From: Streptomyces sp. NBC_01232
GTDB lineage: Bacteria; Actinomycetota; Actinomycetes; Streptomycetales; Streptomycetaceae
Assembly: GCF_035989885.1 (NCBI RefSeq)
Contig: NZ_CP108518.1
Coordinates: 8,423,001-8,487,000 of the forward strand
DNA: 64,000 nucleotides
Direction: 5' to 3'
Positions 51,711 to 61,257 of this stretch are shown here, in pieces; positions within the stretch are counted from its first letter, which is position 1, and each line of letters begins with the position of its first letter. The translations under genes were made by a program, and so were the position numbers. The notes under the pieces are model-generated. The model made no database searches and was not told where the DNA came from. It was given only the letters and a program-made list of their open reading frames with translations.

Positions 51711-52478
51711 AAACCATGGGGGCGAGCACGGCCTGATCTGGGCCGGATACAAGCCCGGGGGCGGCAGCGCCCCGGTCCTTGCACATGCCCCGTGCCCCTT
51801 CCTACCAGTCCAATATCCCAGGTGGGCGATGTGGCTGTAGCCCCGCCGCCGCGTTCGACACGGACGCCGGGGCAGCCGCACTCAAGGATGAACCGGCTTT
51901 CGAGGAGATCGTCTTCTACGGCTTGGCCGAGCTCGCTGCCTGGGACTACCCGCCCGCAGGCCGCGACGACCTACGGGTCCAGCGGCGAGGTGGGCGCGTA
52001 CGGTTTTGCCGCCTTCGGGCCTGGGACGACGGTGGGGCGGGCGAGTCGTTGACCATGTGCCAGCCGAATCCGCCGGTGCCGCCGGCGAGGTCGAGGGTGC
52101 GCGCGCGGCGTGGGGGCTGAGATCGTGGACGGTGCGGGGTGGGCGCGGAGGCTGGCAGGTGTTGATCGTCGACAGCGACGTCCTGCTGGGGGACGGCAGC
52201 TGGGGCAAGGGCCGGCTGCGGTCAAGGCCGAGCGGAGGCACAGACGGACCGCAGTCTCTGCCATGGGGCGTCGACGAGCGTCTGTTCATCAGGCGAACGG
52301 CTGCCGACGGCTCCGAGGAGGCGGAGGACCCGACCGGATCGAGTACGTCAACGGGCCTTCCCGATGGGCGGAGGGCGTCGGGTGCCGGCCTCGACTGACG
52401 GCGGCGCGGCGATTCCCCTCGGCTTGCGCGGGTAGCCGACACACGACAGCGAGCGCGGCAGTGAGGCAAGGAGCACCA
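51711..52478. other. gene-free stretch
   Basis: About 770 bases. A plus-strand frame contains LKDEPAFEEIVFYGLAELAA, coding-like for about 25 residues, without start or continuation. Otherwise nothing is seen. Confidence 0.35.
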
Positions 52479-52928
52479 GTGATCACTCAAGACCAACTCG
52501 AGGCCATTGCCGGATGTGCGGCGTACACGGACCAGGGGCAGCGCTTGGGCCAGGTGGAGTACGTCCTGGTGGACGACACCACCGGCAGGCCCGAATGGGT
52601 ACGGATCACCGACCGGTCTTCGGGGTTGGGCGGTGTGTTCGTTCCATTGCGCCAGGCGGAGCTGCGGGACGGGCGCCTGGTGGCCCCGTATCCGGTGGCG
52701 CTGATCGAGCAGGCTCCCTGCGCGGCGCTGGACTGCGGGAACGTGCTCTCAGTGGCGGAGGAGGAGCAGCTGTACGGCCACTACGGCGTGCGGGATGCAC
52801 GCGACGAAGTGAATGCGGAGGGCGGCGCGGGGTGGGGGGCGATGGACCGGGCGCAGGCCATTCGCGAGGGCACGGCAGGCCAAGAGCACGCCGTCTCCCG
52901 CCTACGACCGGTGCAGCCGGGGCGGTGA
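52479..52928 (+). CDS. PRC-barrel domain protein
   Basis: A 149-residue protein whose first 85 residues fit the PRC-barrel: VYTDQGQRLGQVEYVLVDD-type strand pair (here AYTDQGQRLGQVEYVLVDD), PEWVRITDRSSGLGGVFVPL and RDGRLVAPYPVALIEQAP. PRC-barrels mediate protein contacts in RimM, photosynthetic reaction centres and stress proteins; streptomycetes carry many stand-alone copies of unknown role. AAGGAG precedes GTG 52479 by 7 bases. The tail is polar and disordered. Confidence 0.85.
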   Translation: MITQDQLEAIAGCAAYTDQGQRLGQVEYVLVDDTTGRPEWVRITDRSSGLGGVFVPLRQAELRDGRLVAPYPVALIEQAPCAALDCGNVLSVAEEEQLYGHYGVRDARDEVNAEGGAGWGAMDRAQAIREGTAGQEHAVSRLRPVQPGR

Positions 52929-53406
52929 GTCGGGTGCACCGGGGGACCGGGCCGTTGGGGGCGGGGCCGGCCCCACGGGCCCGGCCGCTGGGAAGCTGCC
53001 GGACAGCCCGGCCGACCTGCCGGAAGGGCGGCCCTGGCCTCCGCGGCGAGGAGGCAGACATGTCCGCACACCTTCCGGACTCAGGCGCATGGAACACTTC
53101 CCAACCGCCCCGTGAGCAAGAATCCGTCCTCGGAGTGTGGGGCTGCCGGCGCCGGCAGACAGGTCCTCGGCGTATGGACGGGGTGGGGGATGCGCCGTGA
53201 TTGCCGCAACGGGGCATGGGTAGACGCAACGCATCGATCAACCCGGTCTGGCGAAGCCCGCGCGCCACCTGGTGGTCACAGCCGGTGGCCAGTGGCGAGG
53301 CGGCCCCCCCTCGCCCGGCTGTGCGCGGCACCGGTCGCGCGCTGAGACGGCCATGCCCGTCCCGATGGGTGCGGCCGTGACGGTTGCTGTGAACGGCGGA
53401 TGCGCC
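52929..53406. other. gene-free stretch
   Basis: About 480 bases of very GC-rich sequence between the PRC-barrel and STAS genes; nothing recognised. Confidence 0.4.
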
Positions 53407-53745
53407 ATGAGCCTCAGAGACTTCACCGTCGGCGTTGCCGAGCAGCCGGAGCGGACCGTCGTGTCCGTGAGCGGCGACATCGACTTCGAGACCTGCTCCT
53501 TGCTGAGCCGCGTCGTGGACGCGCTCGTTCTGCCCGGCCGGACGCTGGTCCTTGACCTCACCCGCATCACTTTCCTGGGCACCAGCGCCCTCCACGTCCT
53601 GCTCGCTCTACGCGCTCGCGCCATCGAGGAGGAATGGACCCTCGAGCTCGCCGGCACCCCCGACCAGGGGCTGCGCGTCCTGGAGCTCACTGCCACCCGC
53701 CACCTGTTCAGCCTCCACCCCGCCATGGCACCCACTCCGAGGTGA
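53407..53745 (+). CDS. STAS-domain anti-sigma factor antagonist
   Basis: A 112-residue SpoIIAA-like protein: VVSVSGDIDFETCSLLSRVV is the first strand and helix, and LDLTRITFLGTSALHVLLAL carries the phosphorylation loop, with Thr-Ser where the family has Ser-Ser/Asp-Ser-Ser. Such proteins free a sigma factor by binding an anti-sigma kinase and are switched off by phosphorylation. An in-frame ATG at 53353 is the alternative start. No kinase or sigma gene is adjacent. Confidence 0.87.
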   Translation: MSLRDFTVGVAEQPERTVVSVSGDIDFETCSLLSRVVDALVLPGRTLVLDLTRITFLGTSALHVLLALRARAIEEEWTLELAGTPDQGLRVLELTATRHLFSLHPAMAPTPR

Positions 53746-53799
53746 ACACACTGCGTGGGTGGGCTGCGGATCTGCCAGACCCGCAGCCCCGGAACAAGA

Positions 53800-54128
53800 G
53801 GGTCCGTGCGGCGAAAGTCAATCTGCCACCTGCGCCCCCTCCGCTTGATGTTCTTCGCCTGGATGAGACAGCCGAAGCACTCCCCGGAGCGATCCACCCA
53901 CCACCACAGGTAGTCCGCCGCGACACGGCCCTCCTGCTGCCTGTTGAACAGCGCGTACCGGACCTCAGGGCGGACGGCTCGGAACAGCCGCCTGGTGATG
54001 TACTCCTCCTCCCACCCTCCCTCGTCGGCGATGAGCTCGCTCATTTCTGCCTCGACCTGGGCCGTTGCCCTGCAGAACGCTTGATGCACAGGAGACGTGG
54101 CGTAGCTCGCTGTGCCTTCTTCCCTCAT
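53800..54128 (-). pseudogene. DUF6615-like protein, 3'-truncated
   Basis: From ATG 54128, residues read WEEEYITRRLFRAVRPEVRY, LFNRQQEGRVAADYLWWWVD and ECFGCLIQAKNIKRR, the conserved E..T..., F.++.EG..AD..WW.. and IQAK blocks of DUF6615. Sequence after DFRRT becomes antisense of the STAS gene, so the end of the gene is lost. Confidence 0.55.
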
Positions 54129-54488
54129 ACCGCTGGCCCCCCTCGACGAGGGCTCAGGGCATCGAGGAACCATCTGCCTGCACCGCTCCATGTCCTCACC
54201 TGCGGCTCTACGCAGTGCAGAGCGGTCCGGCGCCTGCAGGGTGCAGTGCCGGGCCGCTCTGCCACGCGTCAGGCGACTGTGGCCGGTTGCCTGGTTCCGG
54301 GTGTCGGGAGACGGCTGGTACGGACAGCCGGCGGTGTTTCTGCGTGCCCGGCGAGGGACCTTCGCGCAGCAACTCACCCACGTCTCCACGAGCCGGACAA
54401 CGTGGTCGACCGGGGCACCGACAAGGAGCCGGATCGTCGCCTCGGGTCTGCCCCCGCGTGGCTCGGGCGGGGGCGAGCCGCACGGCTC
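54129..54488. other. gene-free stretch
   Basis: About 360 bases between the DUF6615 remnant and the SGNH gene; no gene or repeat recognised. Confidence 0.4.
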
Positions 54489-56507
54489 CTACCTCGCCCG
54501 CGGCCTGGAAGCGGGTCCCCGGTAGGACGGTCCCGTTCCGGGGAGCAGGCTGAAGACGGCAATGCTCGCGGCCCACAGGACGGCCAGTCCGAACAGCACA
54601 AGCAGCAGCCAGGGCCAGCGCCCCCTGGTCTGTTCCAGCTCCCAGGCGCGGATCCGGTCCTGACAGTGCGGGTTCCCGGGGTTCTTGGTCATGCTGCATT
54701 CGGGCTCGGGGGCCGACAAGGCCTGGCTCGTGGCCTGCCCCTGGCCGGTGGGGGCGCGTCGTTCCAGCAGTTCGGGGTGGTCGTCCAGCCAGGTGGTGAA
54801 GGTGTCGAGCATGGCTTCGTGGCCGCGCTCGTTCGGGTGGAGGCTGTTGTGGATCCATTTGGCCGGGCTGAACCGCTGCGAGGCGAAGCCGTTGACCGAT
54901 GCGATGTCCACGAAGTTGATGCCAGCGTCGCTCTTTCTCCCCTGGCACAGCTGGAGCCGGTGCGCCTTGAGGCTGTCCTTCATCTCGGCCAGGTACTCGA
55001 TGTCCACGTTGGCGTCGGTTGCGGCGTCAAACATCGTCTTGTCGACCTCGTCCACGAACCGGTGGATGAAGTCCCGCTCGGTCTTCGTCAGAGCCACTCC
55101 CTTGCAGCTGTCGGGTGTGTCGAACGGCTGCGGGTAGGGCACGGCCACGATGGGCACACCGGCGGGCAGGGCCTTCCTCAGCGACCGGAACGTCGCGGTG
55201 AGGGCCCCTCGGACCTTTGGCAGGTTGCTCGTGAACACCGACTCCTGCTCCTCGCAGCCCCCGGGTGCGATGCACGCCTCTCCGAGGACGGCGAAGCCGG
55301 CGTCGTTGCCTCCCAGGGTCACGATGACGAGTGCGGGGCGGAACGGTGATGCCTGACTCGCGAGCTGATCGATCTGGGTGCCTGGCTCGCCCCTCTGCAC
55401 CTTGAAGAAGCCTGCACCGGGTTTCGCGATGACGTTGAAGGTCCGCGCCCCAGAACATGCAAGGAACAACAGACGGTCGAACCGCCGGTTCCCCGTGGCG
55501 AGTCCCACCGCGTATGCGGAAGGCGAGCGCCGGCATTCGTTGCGGCCACCGTCGTCGGTTCCCTCGAAGTAACTGCCCGCGCCCTCGCCCGACATGTAGG
55601 AGTCGCCGATCGCCACGAGGACGCGCTCCCCTCCGGCCGGATGGAGGGCCTGCGGTTTGGGGTGCTCGGGGGGAGCCGCCGCGAGCACGCAAAGCGCCGC
55701 GAGCACGAGGGCGACGTCTGCATGCGTGTTGGACACGATGGCCAGCAGCAGCACCAGCGCCATGGCGACGAGGACCGCAGCCAGCACCCAGTCGAAATAC
55801 CAAAGACATGCGACGGCCAGGAAGACCACGACGAACCAGGCGATACCCAGCCACCCGACGACGCCGAAACCAGCTTCGGGTCCCGCAGCAGACTTCCGCT
55901 CACGCAGTCGGCGTACGCCCCACTCGGACAAGACATTGAGCCCGAGCGGCAAGGCCACGAAGAGGGCCACGCCGAGGGCGATGAGCAGGGCCAGGAAGAG
56001 GCCGCCCTTGACCTTGGGCAGCAGGACGGCAACCGCGCCCGCAGTCACCACGGTCAGGGCACACAGGGCCACACCCCACCGCCGGAGGGCCTTCCTCGGC
56101 TGACCAGGTTTGGCCCCCCGCCACGCCTCGACGAACCAACCCAGACCGAGCAGCAGCAGGACCGAGCCGACGAGCGGCAGGGCGTCCCCCTCGACACCCG
56201 CCCCGTGGACAACGAGCACCAGCACTCCTGCGGCGGTCAGGAACGCGGCCGCCCACACCAGCCACTGCGGCGGGTCCCCGCCCGGCCGTCGCTGATGCCC
56301 CACCCACAGCTGTCGCACGACGAAGACGACACTGCACACGCCGAAGAAAATCAGCGCACCGTACAGCTCCGAGAGCGGCACTCCGCGGCTCGACTCCACG
56401 ACGAGCACCACGGCACCCACGACGAACAGGACCCGCGGCCCCCACCACAGCAGGATGCCACGCCGGTCCCTTCGGCCGGCCTGCTCCGCCGACTCGTCAC
56501 CGTTCAT
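54489..56507 (-). CDS. large membrane protein with SGNH/GDSL hydrolase domain
   Basis: A 672-residue protein. The first 290 residues are about eight hydrophobic helices. Then comes an SGNH hydrolase: VAIGDSYMSGEG with nucleophile Ser303, FLACSGA, LGGNDAGF and HPNERGH with His557; the residue three before that His is Asn554 rather than Asp. A C-terminal helix (WLLLVLFGLAVLWAASIAVF) and basic tail end it. The hydrolase domain is expected outside the cell and should act as an esterase/lipase or O-acyl hydrolase on surface lipids or sugars. ATG 56507 follows GCAGGAAC. Isolated. Confidence 0.85.
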   Translation of the reverse strand: MNGDESAEQAGRRDRRGILLWWGPRVLFVVGAVVLVVESSRGVPLSELYGALIFFGVCSVVFVVRQLWVGHQRRPGGDPPQWLVWAAAFLTAAGVLVLVVHGAGVEGDALPLVGSVLLLLGLGWFVEAWRGAKPGQPRKALRRWGVALCALTVVTAGAVAVLLPKVKGGLFLALLIALGVALFVALPLGLNVLSEWGVRRLRERKSAAGPEAGFGVVGWLGIAWFVVVFLAVACLWYFDWVLAAVLVAMALVLLLAIVSNTHADVALVLAALCVLAAAPPEHPKPQALHPAGGERVLVAIGDSYMSGEGAGSYFEGTDDGGRNECRRSPSAYAVGLATGNRRFDRLLFLACSGARTFNVIAKPGAGFFKVQRGEPGTQIDQLASQASPFRPALVIVTLGGNDAGFAVLGEACIAPGGCEEQESVFTSNLPKVRGALTATFRSLRKALPAGVPIVAVPYPQPFDTPDSCKGVALTKTERDFIHRFVDEVDKTMFDAATDANVDIEYLAEMKDSLKAHRLQLCQGRKSDAGINFVDIASVNGFASQRFSPAKWIHNSLHPNERGHEAMLDTFTTWLDDHPELLERRAPTGQGQATSQALSAPEPECSMTKNPGNPHCQDRIRAWELEQTRGRWPWLLLVLFGLAVLWAASIAVFSLLPGTGPSYRGPASRPRAR

Positions 56508-56572
56508 GTTCCTGCACCCTTCTGCCGGTCGAAGAACGTCGGGCGACGCTCGGTCAGGAACACGCACCACCC

Positions 56573-56790
56573 GTGAACACCACGCGATGCCTCACCGATA
56601 TCCGGCGCCAGGACATCGAACGCTGCCGAACCAAGGTCCTTGCCGCACTCGACAACTCGCCGCCAACGGCGCCGACATCAGCGTCTCCGCAGTCTCGCGG
56701 GCCGCCGGAGTCCACCGCAGCCTCATCTACCGCCACCCAGATCTGCACGCGCCGTCACCCCCCCCCGCCGCCGCAGCACAGATCAACACC
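56573..56790 (+). pseudogene. DUF6262-like transposon accessory gene, frameshifted
   Basis: The frame from 56573 reads RRQDIERCRTKVLAALDN, then the reading must shift to give NGADISVSAVSRAAGVHRSL and IYRHPDLHA. This is the alpha-helical start and helix-turn-helix of DUF6262 proteins, which accompany tyrosine-recombinase transposons. The rest is missing. Confidence 0.6.
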
Positions 56791-57439
56791 CTCGACCGGC
56801 CCCAGCGTGAGCAAGCGGTCTCTCCGGCCGACATCGCGAAACTCATCGCCGCGTCCGCTGCTTGCGTCGCCATCGTCTCCAGCTGGAGGGCGGGGACTCG
56901 GGGTCTGCATCGGGGCGCCTTCCTCTCAGTGGGCGAGTGCGCGGTGGCAGAGCTCAGGGGGTTCGCGTCCGACATCACCCTAGAAGCGGGAAGAAGGGGC
57001 GAATCGGTTCTGCCGGAGGGCTTCGCGTGTCGCGGTCAGGACAGCGATCGCGTGTCGTCCGGGGCCGGAGCGCGTGACTCGGGTACCAATGAAGCGCGCT
57101 GTGGTCCGCAACGACCGGCTGAGCGCGAAACTTGCCAACTCGCAAAGAGTCGCGTCAACGTGCCCGACACCTGCCGCGAGAACACGTCGGCCATCCCTTC
57201 GGTCTGACCAGGCACGACTCGACCGCGGCCCGTTTCTACGGATTGGTAGCCATTCAGAACGGCACCCTCGCCGAGGGCACCGCCCGGGGCAACGGCTCCG
57301 CGGAGATCCTCAAGTGCCGCCGCTTTCGTTGGTCTCGCAACCTCGGCTGCTGGTACCTTCCGCATTCCCGCGGCCGGCCTGCGGACGCGGATCTCTGTGC
57401 CGTCGATGATTCCGGTCTGCCCGCTGGAACCGGGGTGGT
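56791..57439. other. gene-free remnant region
   Basis: About 650 bases between two transposon remnants, with mixed frames and stops. Probably transposon debris. Confidence 0.4.
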
Positions 57440-57851
57440 CGATGACCTCGGCGAGCGTCCGCAGGCGAAGTCCCTGGGAGATGGTGCAGCCTCGCTCGGC
57501 CAGTAGAGGCCGGACTTCGCCGATGGCCCGGGTGACGGTGGACCGGTCAACACCGAACCAGCAGGCCAGCACATCGTGAGTGGCCCCATGGCGGAGGTGC
57601 ACCAGCGTGGCCAGGAGCCGGTCGATGAAGACCAGCCGGTGCTTTGAGCCAGCGCCGACGGCCCCCTTCCGCGGCCTGGCCACCAATCTCGCCTGGTGCC
57701 GGTCATGCCATGACGGACCCAACTCGGCAACGAGTTCGGCGATCACGTCGGCTGACAAACCTGTGATCCTCCGGTCGCCGATGATCGCTGCACGAGCCTC
57801 TGTCCACCTACCGCTGTTCCTCTGGGGCCCGCTCCTCGCAGCCGTCACCAT
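57440..57851 (-). pseudogene. IS5-type (DDE_Tnp_4) transposase, 3'-truncated
   Basis: GTG 57851 opens a clean frame through HRLVFIDRLLATLVHLRHGA, THDVLACWFGVDRSTVTRAI and GQTGIIDGTEIRVRRP, the helix-turn-helix region and first catalytic Asp (IDGT) of the family. After PAAGM homology stops; the remaining DDE part is gone. Confidence 0.8.
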
Positions 57852-58062
57852 CTCCTACCACCGCCGCCATCGCACCCCGCGCCGCCCGGCGGGGATCGCC
57901 GTGTGAGCGCCCGCCCAGAGGCGGCGTCTTCTGCCATTGCCGGCGTACGGACTTGTCTCCCCAGTTGCGTACGGACGAACGTCCCCAGCTCTGATCGCGG
58001 GTTGCGGCAGTGCGGCAGGGATCTCGGTTGAGATCGATGTCCCGAACAGGGACACTCGCGCG

Positions 58063-58437
58063 ATGAGCCGCAGCAAATCGTCTGAACCGATCGAGCGAGG
58101 GTGGGACGAGCCCTGGTATCGGGTCCGTATGGAGGGTTTCGAGGCATCGTTCCTGCCCAGCAACGGCGAGGACTTGGACGAGGTCTGCAACGTCGATGTC
58201 TTCGTGACTCTGGAGGATGGGTCTCGTTGGACCGCGACCGTGTTCACCGTCGCGGAAGTCGAGCGCCTGATGAAACTCTGGGCAGGGACCGACGAGGCCC
58301 TCGGGGGCCGGTACTTCTGGTTCTCGGACGGCCTGATCGTCAGGGATCCGGGCATCGACAGCATGACCGACGTGATCGCCGGACTGATCGAGAACGGCGA
58401 GTTCTCCGAGATCTTTCAGCCGGTGATCAACAACTGA
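58063..58437 (+). CDS. conserved hypothetical protein next to an IS21 insertion
   Basis: A 124-residue acidic protein from ATG 58063 (MSRSKSSEPIERGWDEPWYR), with VDVFVTLEDGSRWTATVFTV and GGRYFWFSDGLIVRDPG. It has a compact alpha/beta look and no membrane segment. The last codons and stop (ATCAACAACTGA) lie at the edge of the IS21 element and are repeated on its far side, so the stop codon sits right at the insertion point; the gene appears intact. Function unknown; the small acidic form resembles immunity proteins but nothing supports that further. Confidence 0.7.
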   Translation: MSRSKSSEPIERGWDEPWYRVRMEGFEASFLPSNGEDLDEVCNVDVFVTLEDGSRWTATVFTVAEVERLMKLWAGTDEALGGRYFWFSDGLIVRDPGIDSMTDVIAGLIENGEFSEIFQPVINN

Positions 58438-58471
58438 TCAAGTGTTCGGCCGCCGGAAGCGACGTGGGTTG

Positions 58472-59234
58472 TCAGGCCACGTCGTTCTCTCGCTCGATCG
58501 CCTTGAGGCGGTTCTTGAGCCGGTAGCTGGGGCGCCGTTGATGGAGATCACTTCGCAGTGGTGGAGGAGCCGGTCGAGGATGGCGGTGGCGAAGACCTCG
58601 TCGCCGAAGACCTGGCCCCATTCGCTGAAGGTCTTGTTCGAGGTCAGGATGATCGAGCCTTTCTCGTAGCGCTTGGAGATGATCTGGAAGACCAGGTTCG
58701 CCTCGGCTCGTTCGAGGGGCTGGTACCCGACTTCGTCGACGACGAGGACGCTGGGCCGCAAGTAGGTGCCGAGCTTGTTCGTCAGACGGCCGGCGGCTTC
58801 GGCGGTTTTGAGGTTGCGGACCATGTCGTCGAGGCTGGTGAAGTGGATCGAGTAGCCGGCCCGGCAGGCCGCGACCGCGAGAGCGACGGCGATGTGCGTC
58901 TTGCCGACCCCGGGCGGCCCGAGCAGGGCGGCGTTCGCCTTGCCGTCGACGAACGAGGGGGTGGCCAGGTCCTTGACCTTGCGCGGGTCGAGGTCGGGCT
59001 GGAAGGAAAAGTCTTACTCGTCGAGTTCTTGTGGTGCGGCAGCCGGGAGAGCCGCAGGCCCTGGCGGAAGCGGCGGTCGTCGCGGACGGCGAGTTCCTCG
59101 GAGAGGACCAAGTCGAGGTAGCCCATCTTTCCCTCGTCGGCCCGCCGAGTGTACTCGTTGATCGTTTCGGCCAGGTGGGGCAAGCCGAGCTTGCCGGCCG
59201 TGTTGCGGATGCGGGTGGAGACCAGCTCGCTCAA
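58472..59234 (-). pseudogene. istB: istB, IS21 ATPase helper, frameshifted
   Basis: The start (GKLGLPHLAETINEYTRRAD) and MGYLDLVLSEELAVRDDRRF are in one frame to about 59030. The Walker A region and VRNLKTAEAAGRLTNKLG, SVLVVDEVGYQPLERAEANL continue in another frame. A further shift near 58535 alters the end (after EVISING). IstB loads the IstA transposase on target DNA; this copy cannot make a full protein without frameshifting. Confidence 0.9.
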
Positions 59235-60656
59235 GACGTTTCCCTCGTGCTCGGACGGGTGGTGAAGGGACGGGTGCCGGTCAGCTCGTCATAGACCGAC
59301 AGCGCACGGCGGCCGACCTCGACGTGGGTGGTCGTGGCCCGGTTCAGCAGTGCCTGCAGAGGTCCGGCCTCCTCGCCCAGTGGACGTTCATGGCGAGGTC
59401 GTGGCAGGACCTCGCCGGTGGTGGTGCGGCGTCCCTTGCCGGTGGGTAGACCGTCCCAGTGGGCCTCTTCGACGACGCGGACCCCGCGGCCGATCGCCCG
59501 CGGATGGTTGGCCAGCAGCGTCTCGCCGCTGCTGTCCGCGATGGTGGAGTGCAGCATGACCTGCGACTTCGTGGCCCTGATCTCCACCAGCTGACGTGGT
59601 CGGACCCTGCGGGCGCGGCGGGCACCGACTAGAGGTTGCCGCCGAAGGCGACCAGGCAGTCCTTGCCGACCGGCCGCAGGTGCCGCTCGGCCACCAGATA
59701 CGGAGTCTCCGGCAGCGGTTTGAGGGTCATGTGGTCGCGGGCCGCCCGCTCTCCGATGATCTGCTGGTGAGTCCTGTGGGCCTGAGCCCGTCGCTGCGGC
59801 ACCCATGCGGCGAAGGCGGCGTCCATCTCCTCGACGGAGGAGAAGGACCGGCCGGACAGGACGTGGTCACGGACGATGAGGACCTGCCGTTCGACGCGGC
59901 CCTTGCCGGTGGGCCGGTAGGCGGCCAGGACGTCGATGTCGAAGTCATAGTGGCCGGCGAACCCGACCGCTTCCGGGTGCAGCGGGACCGCCTCGCCCGG
60001 AGCGACGTGGCGGCGGACGACGGTCTTCGTGCGGTCGTAGACGATCGTCATCGGGACGCCACCGAAGTGGGCGAAGGCCCGGCGGTGGCAGTCGAAGAAC
60101 GTCTGGAGGTCCTGGCTGGTGGTGAAGCAGCAGAACGGGTCGCGCGAGTACGACAGCGTTATGTGGAAGGAGTAGACCTTCCCGATGCCCATGTGGGCGA
60201 GGATCTTTCCCTCGTCGCGCCCCAGTCGACCTGGGCCTGGGCGCCGGGGATGACCTCGAAGCGGCGGTGCATGCCGGCGAGTTCCGTCGGCGTGATGCCG
60301 AGTTCCTCGGCGATACGAGGCCGGGCTTCCTGAACGTAGAGCTTGACCCTCTGGTAGTTGCCGTGAAACCGTACGCCGCGGTCAGCCGCCCGTGGATCAC
60401 CGCGGCCTTCATCAGGATCTCCGCCCGGAGCATCGAGTCGACCAGCGGCGCGAACTCGTCGATCACCCTCGCATTCGACCGCCCGTTCGGCGACCGGCGC
60501 GGCGGGGTCGCCGGATCTGGTGCCGACAAATACTTGCGGACCGTCTTCCGGTCCAGCCCGGTCTCCCGGGCCGCCTCCGAGAGGCTGATCGCCCCGGACT
60601 CCAACAGACTCCGGAAGCGCCGCAGTTCCAACCATCGATGCGGATCCAGGACCATC
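59231..60656 (-). pseudogene. istA: istA, IS21 transposase, broken into several frames
   Basis: From 60656: RFRSLLESGAISLSEAARET, the helix-turn-helix, to about 60370; then YQRVKLYVQEARPRIAEELG and GAQAQVDWG (first catalytic Asp) in a second frame; then MGIGKVYSFHITLSYSRDPF, MTIVYDRTKTVVRRHV and GRVERQVLIVRDHVL in a third to 59629; then the C-terminus VMLHSTIADSSGETLLANHP in a fourth. At least three frameshifts; inactive. Confidence 0.92.
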
Positions 60657-60732
60657 GTCGACCGCCTTCCGCCGCCTCTCACCGACCAAGCAGCAGAGTG
60701 CCGAGCAGCAGGTCTCAACGCATCAACAACTG

Positions 60733-61251
60733 TCCCTTTTCATCCGTACGCGGGTGGGGACGTTCACGTGTACGCCGACACCGCGGCCGCCTCCTGAACC
60801 AACTTCACATCATCAGGACCATGGTTGTAGGTGTTTATCTCATCCATGATCACGACCCTATTCGGACCGGGATGTGGCGGCATGCCGAGCCTATCCACGG
60901 ACGCTTCGTCTCCCCAGTTCCGCAGGGGCGAAGAAGCCCAAGGCGCCGAACCCGGGCGCCGGCGCCGGCGCCAATGTCGTAACCTTCTGCGACTGCACCG
61001 GACTGACCGACCTCCTCCGGGCCCGGGCCGCAGCCCGGCAATCCGGAGCCTCCTTCGGCACAGGTCCACGTGAACGCACCCACCGTGATCCGTCCCTTCG
61101 ACCCCACCGAAGCCGGCTCGCTTCTCGGACTCGGGCTCGCTGCGGCCTGAACGTGAGCCGGCGTGGTTGGCCACCCCGTGCCCGTCGGCGCTGACGACGA
61201 GCTGCGAAAAACTTGTTGGACCGGATGGTGGGGCGATGCCACAGTCTCGCT
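60733..61251. other. gene-free stretch right of the IS21 element
   Basis: About 520 bases with a GGCGCCGGCGCC run near 60955. A minus-strand frame ends VKLVQEAAAVSAYT at 60764 and could be the tail of a gene lost to the insertion. Confidence 0.35.
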
Positions 61252-61257
61252 GTGACC

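Larger units (their letters stand above)
58426..60732 (-). mobile_element. decayed IS21-family element with candidate target duplication
   Basis: Contains istA and istB in the usual order with the ATGA overlap, both broken. ATCAACAACTG occurs at 58426-58436 and again at 60722-60732, just outside the two genes. Within it, the element may run TGAT...ATCA with ACAAC duplicated. The right end lies about 65 bases before istA and the left about 35 bases after istB, as expected for IS21. Confidence 0.7.

Noticed and set aside
60764..61174. 136-codon minus-strand frame
   Set aside because: Arg-rich middle; only the last 40 residues look coding, insufficient to call a gene.
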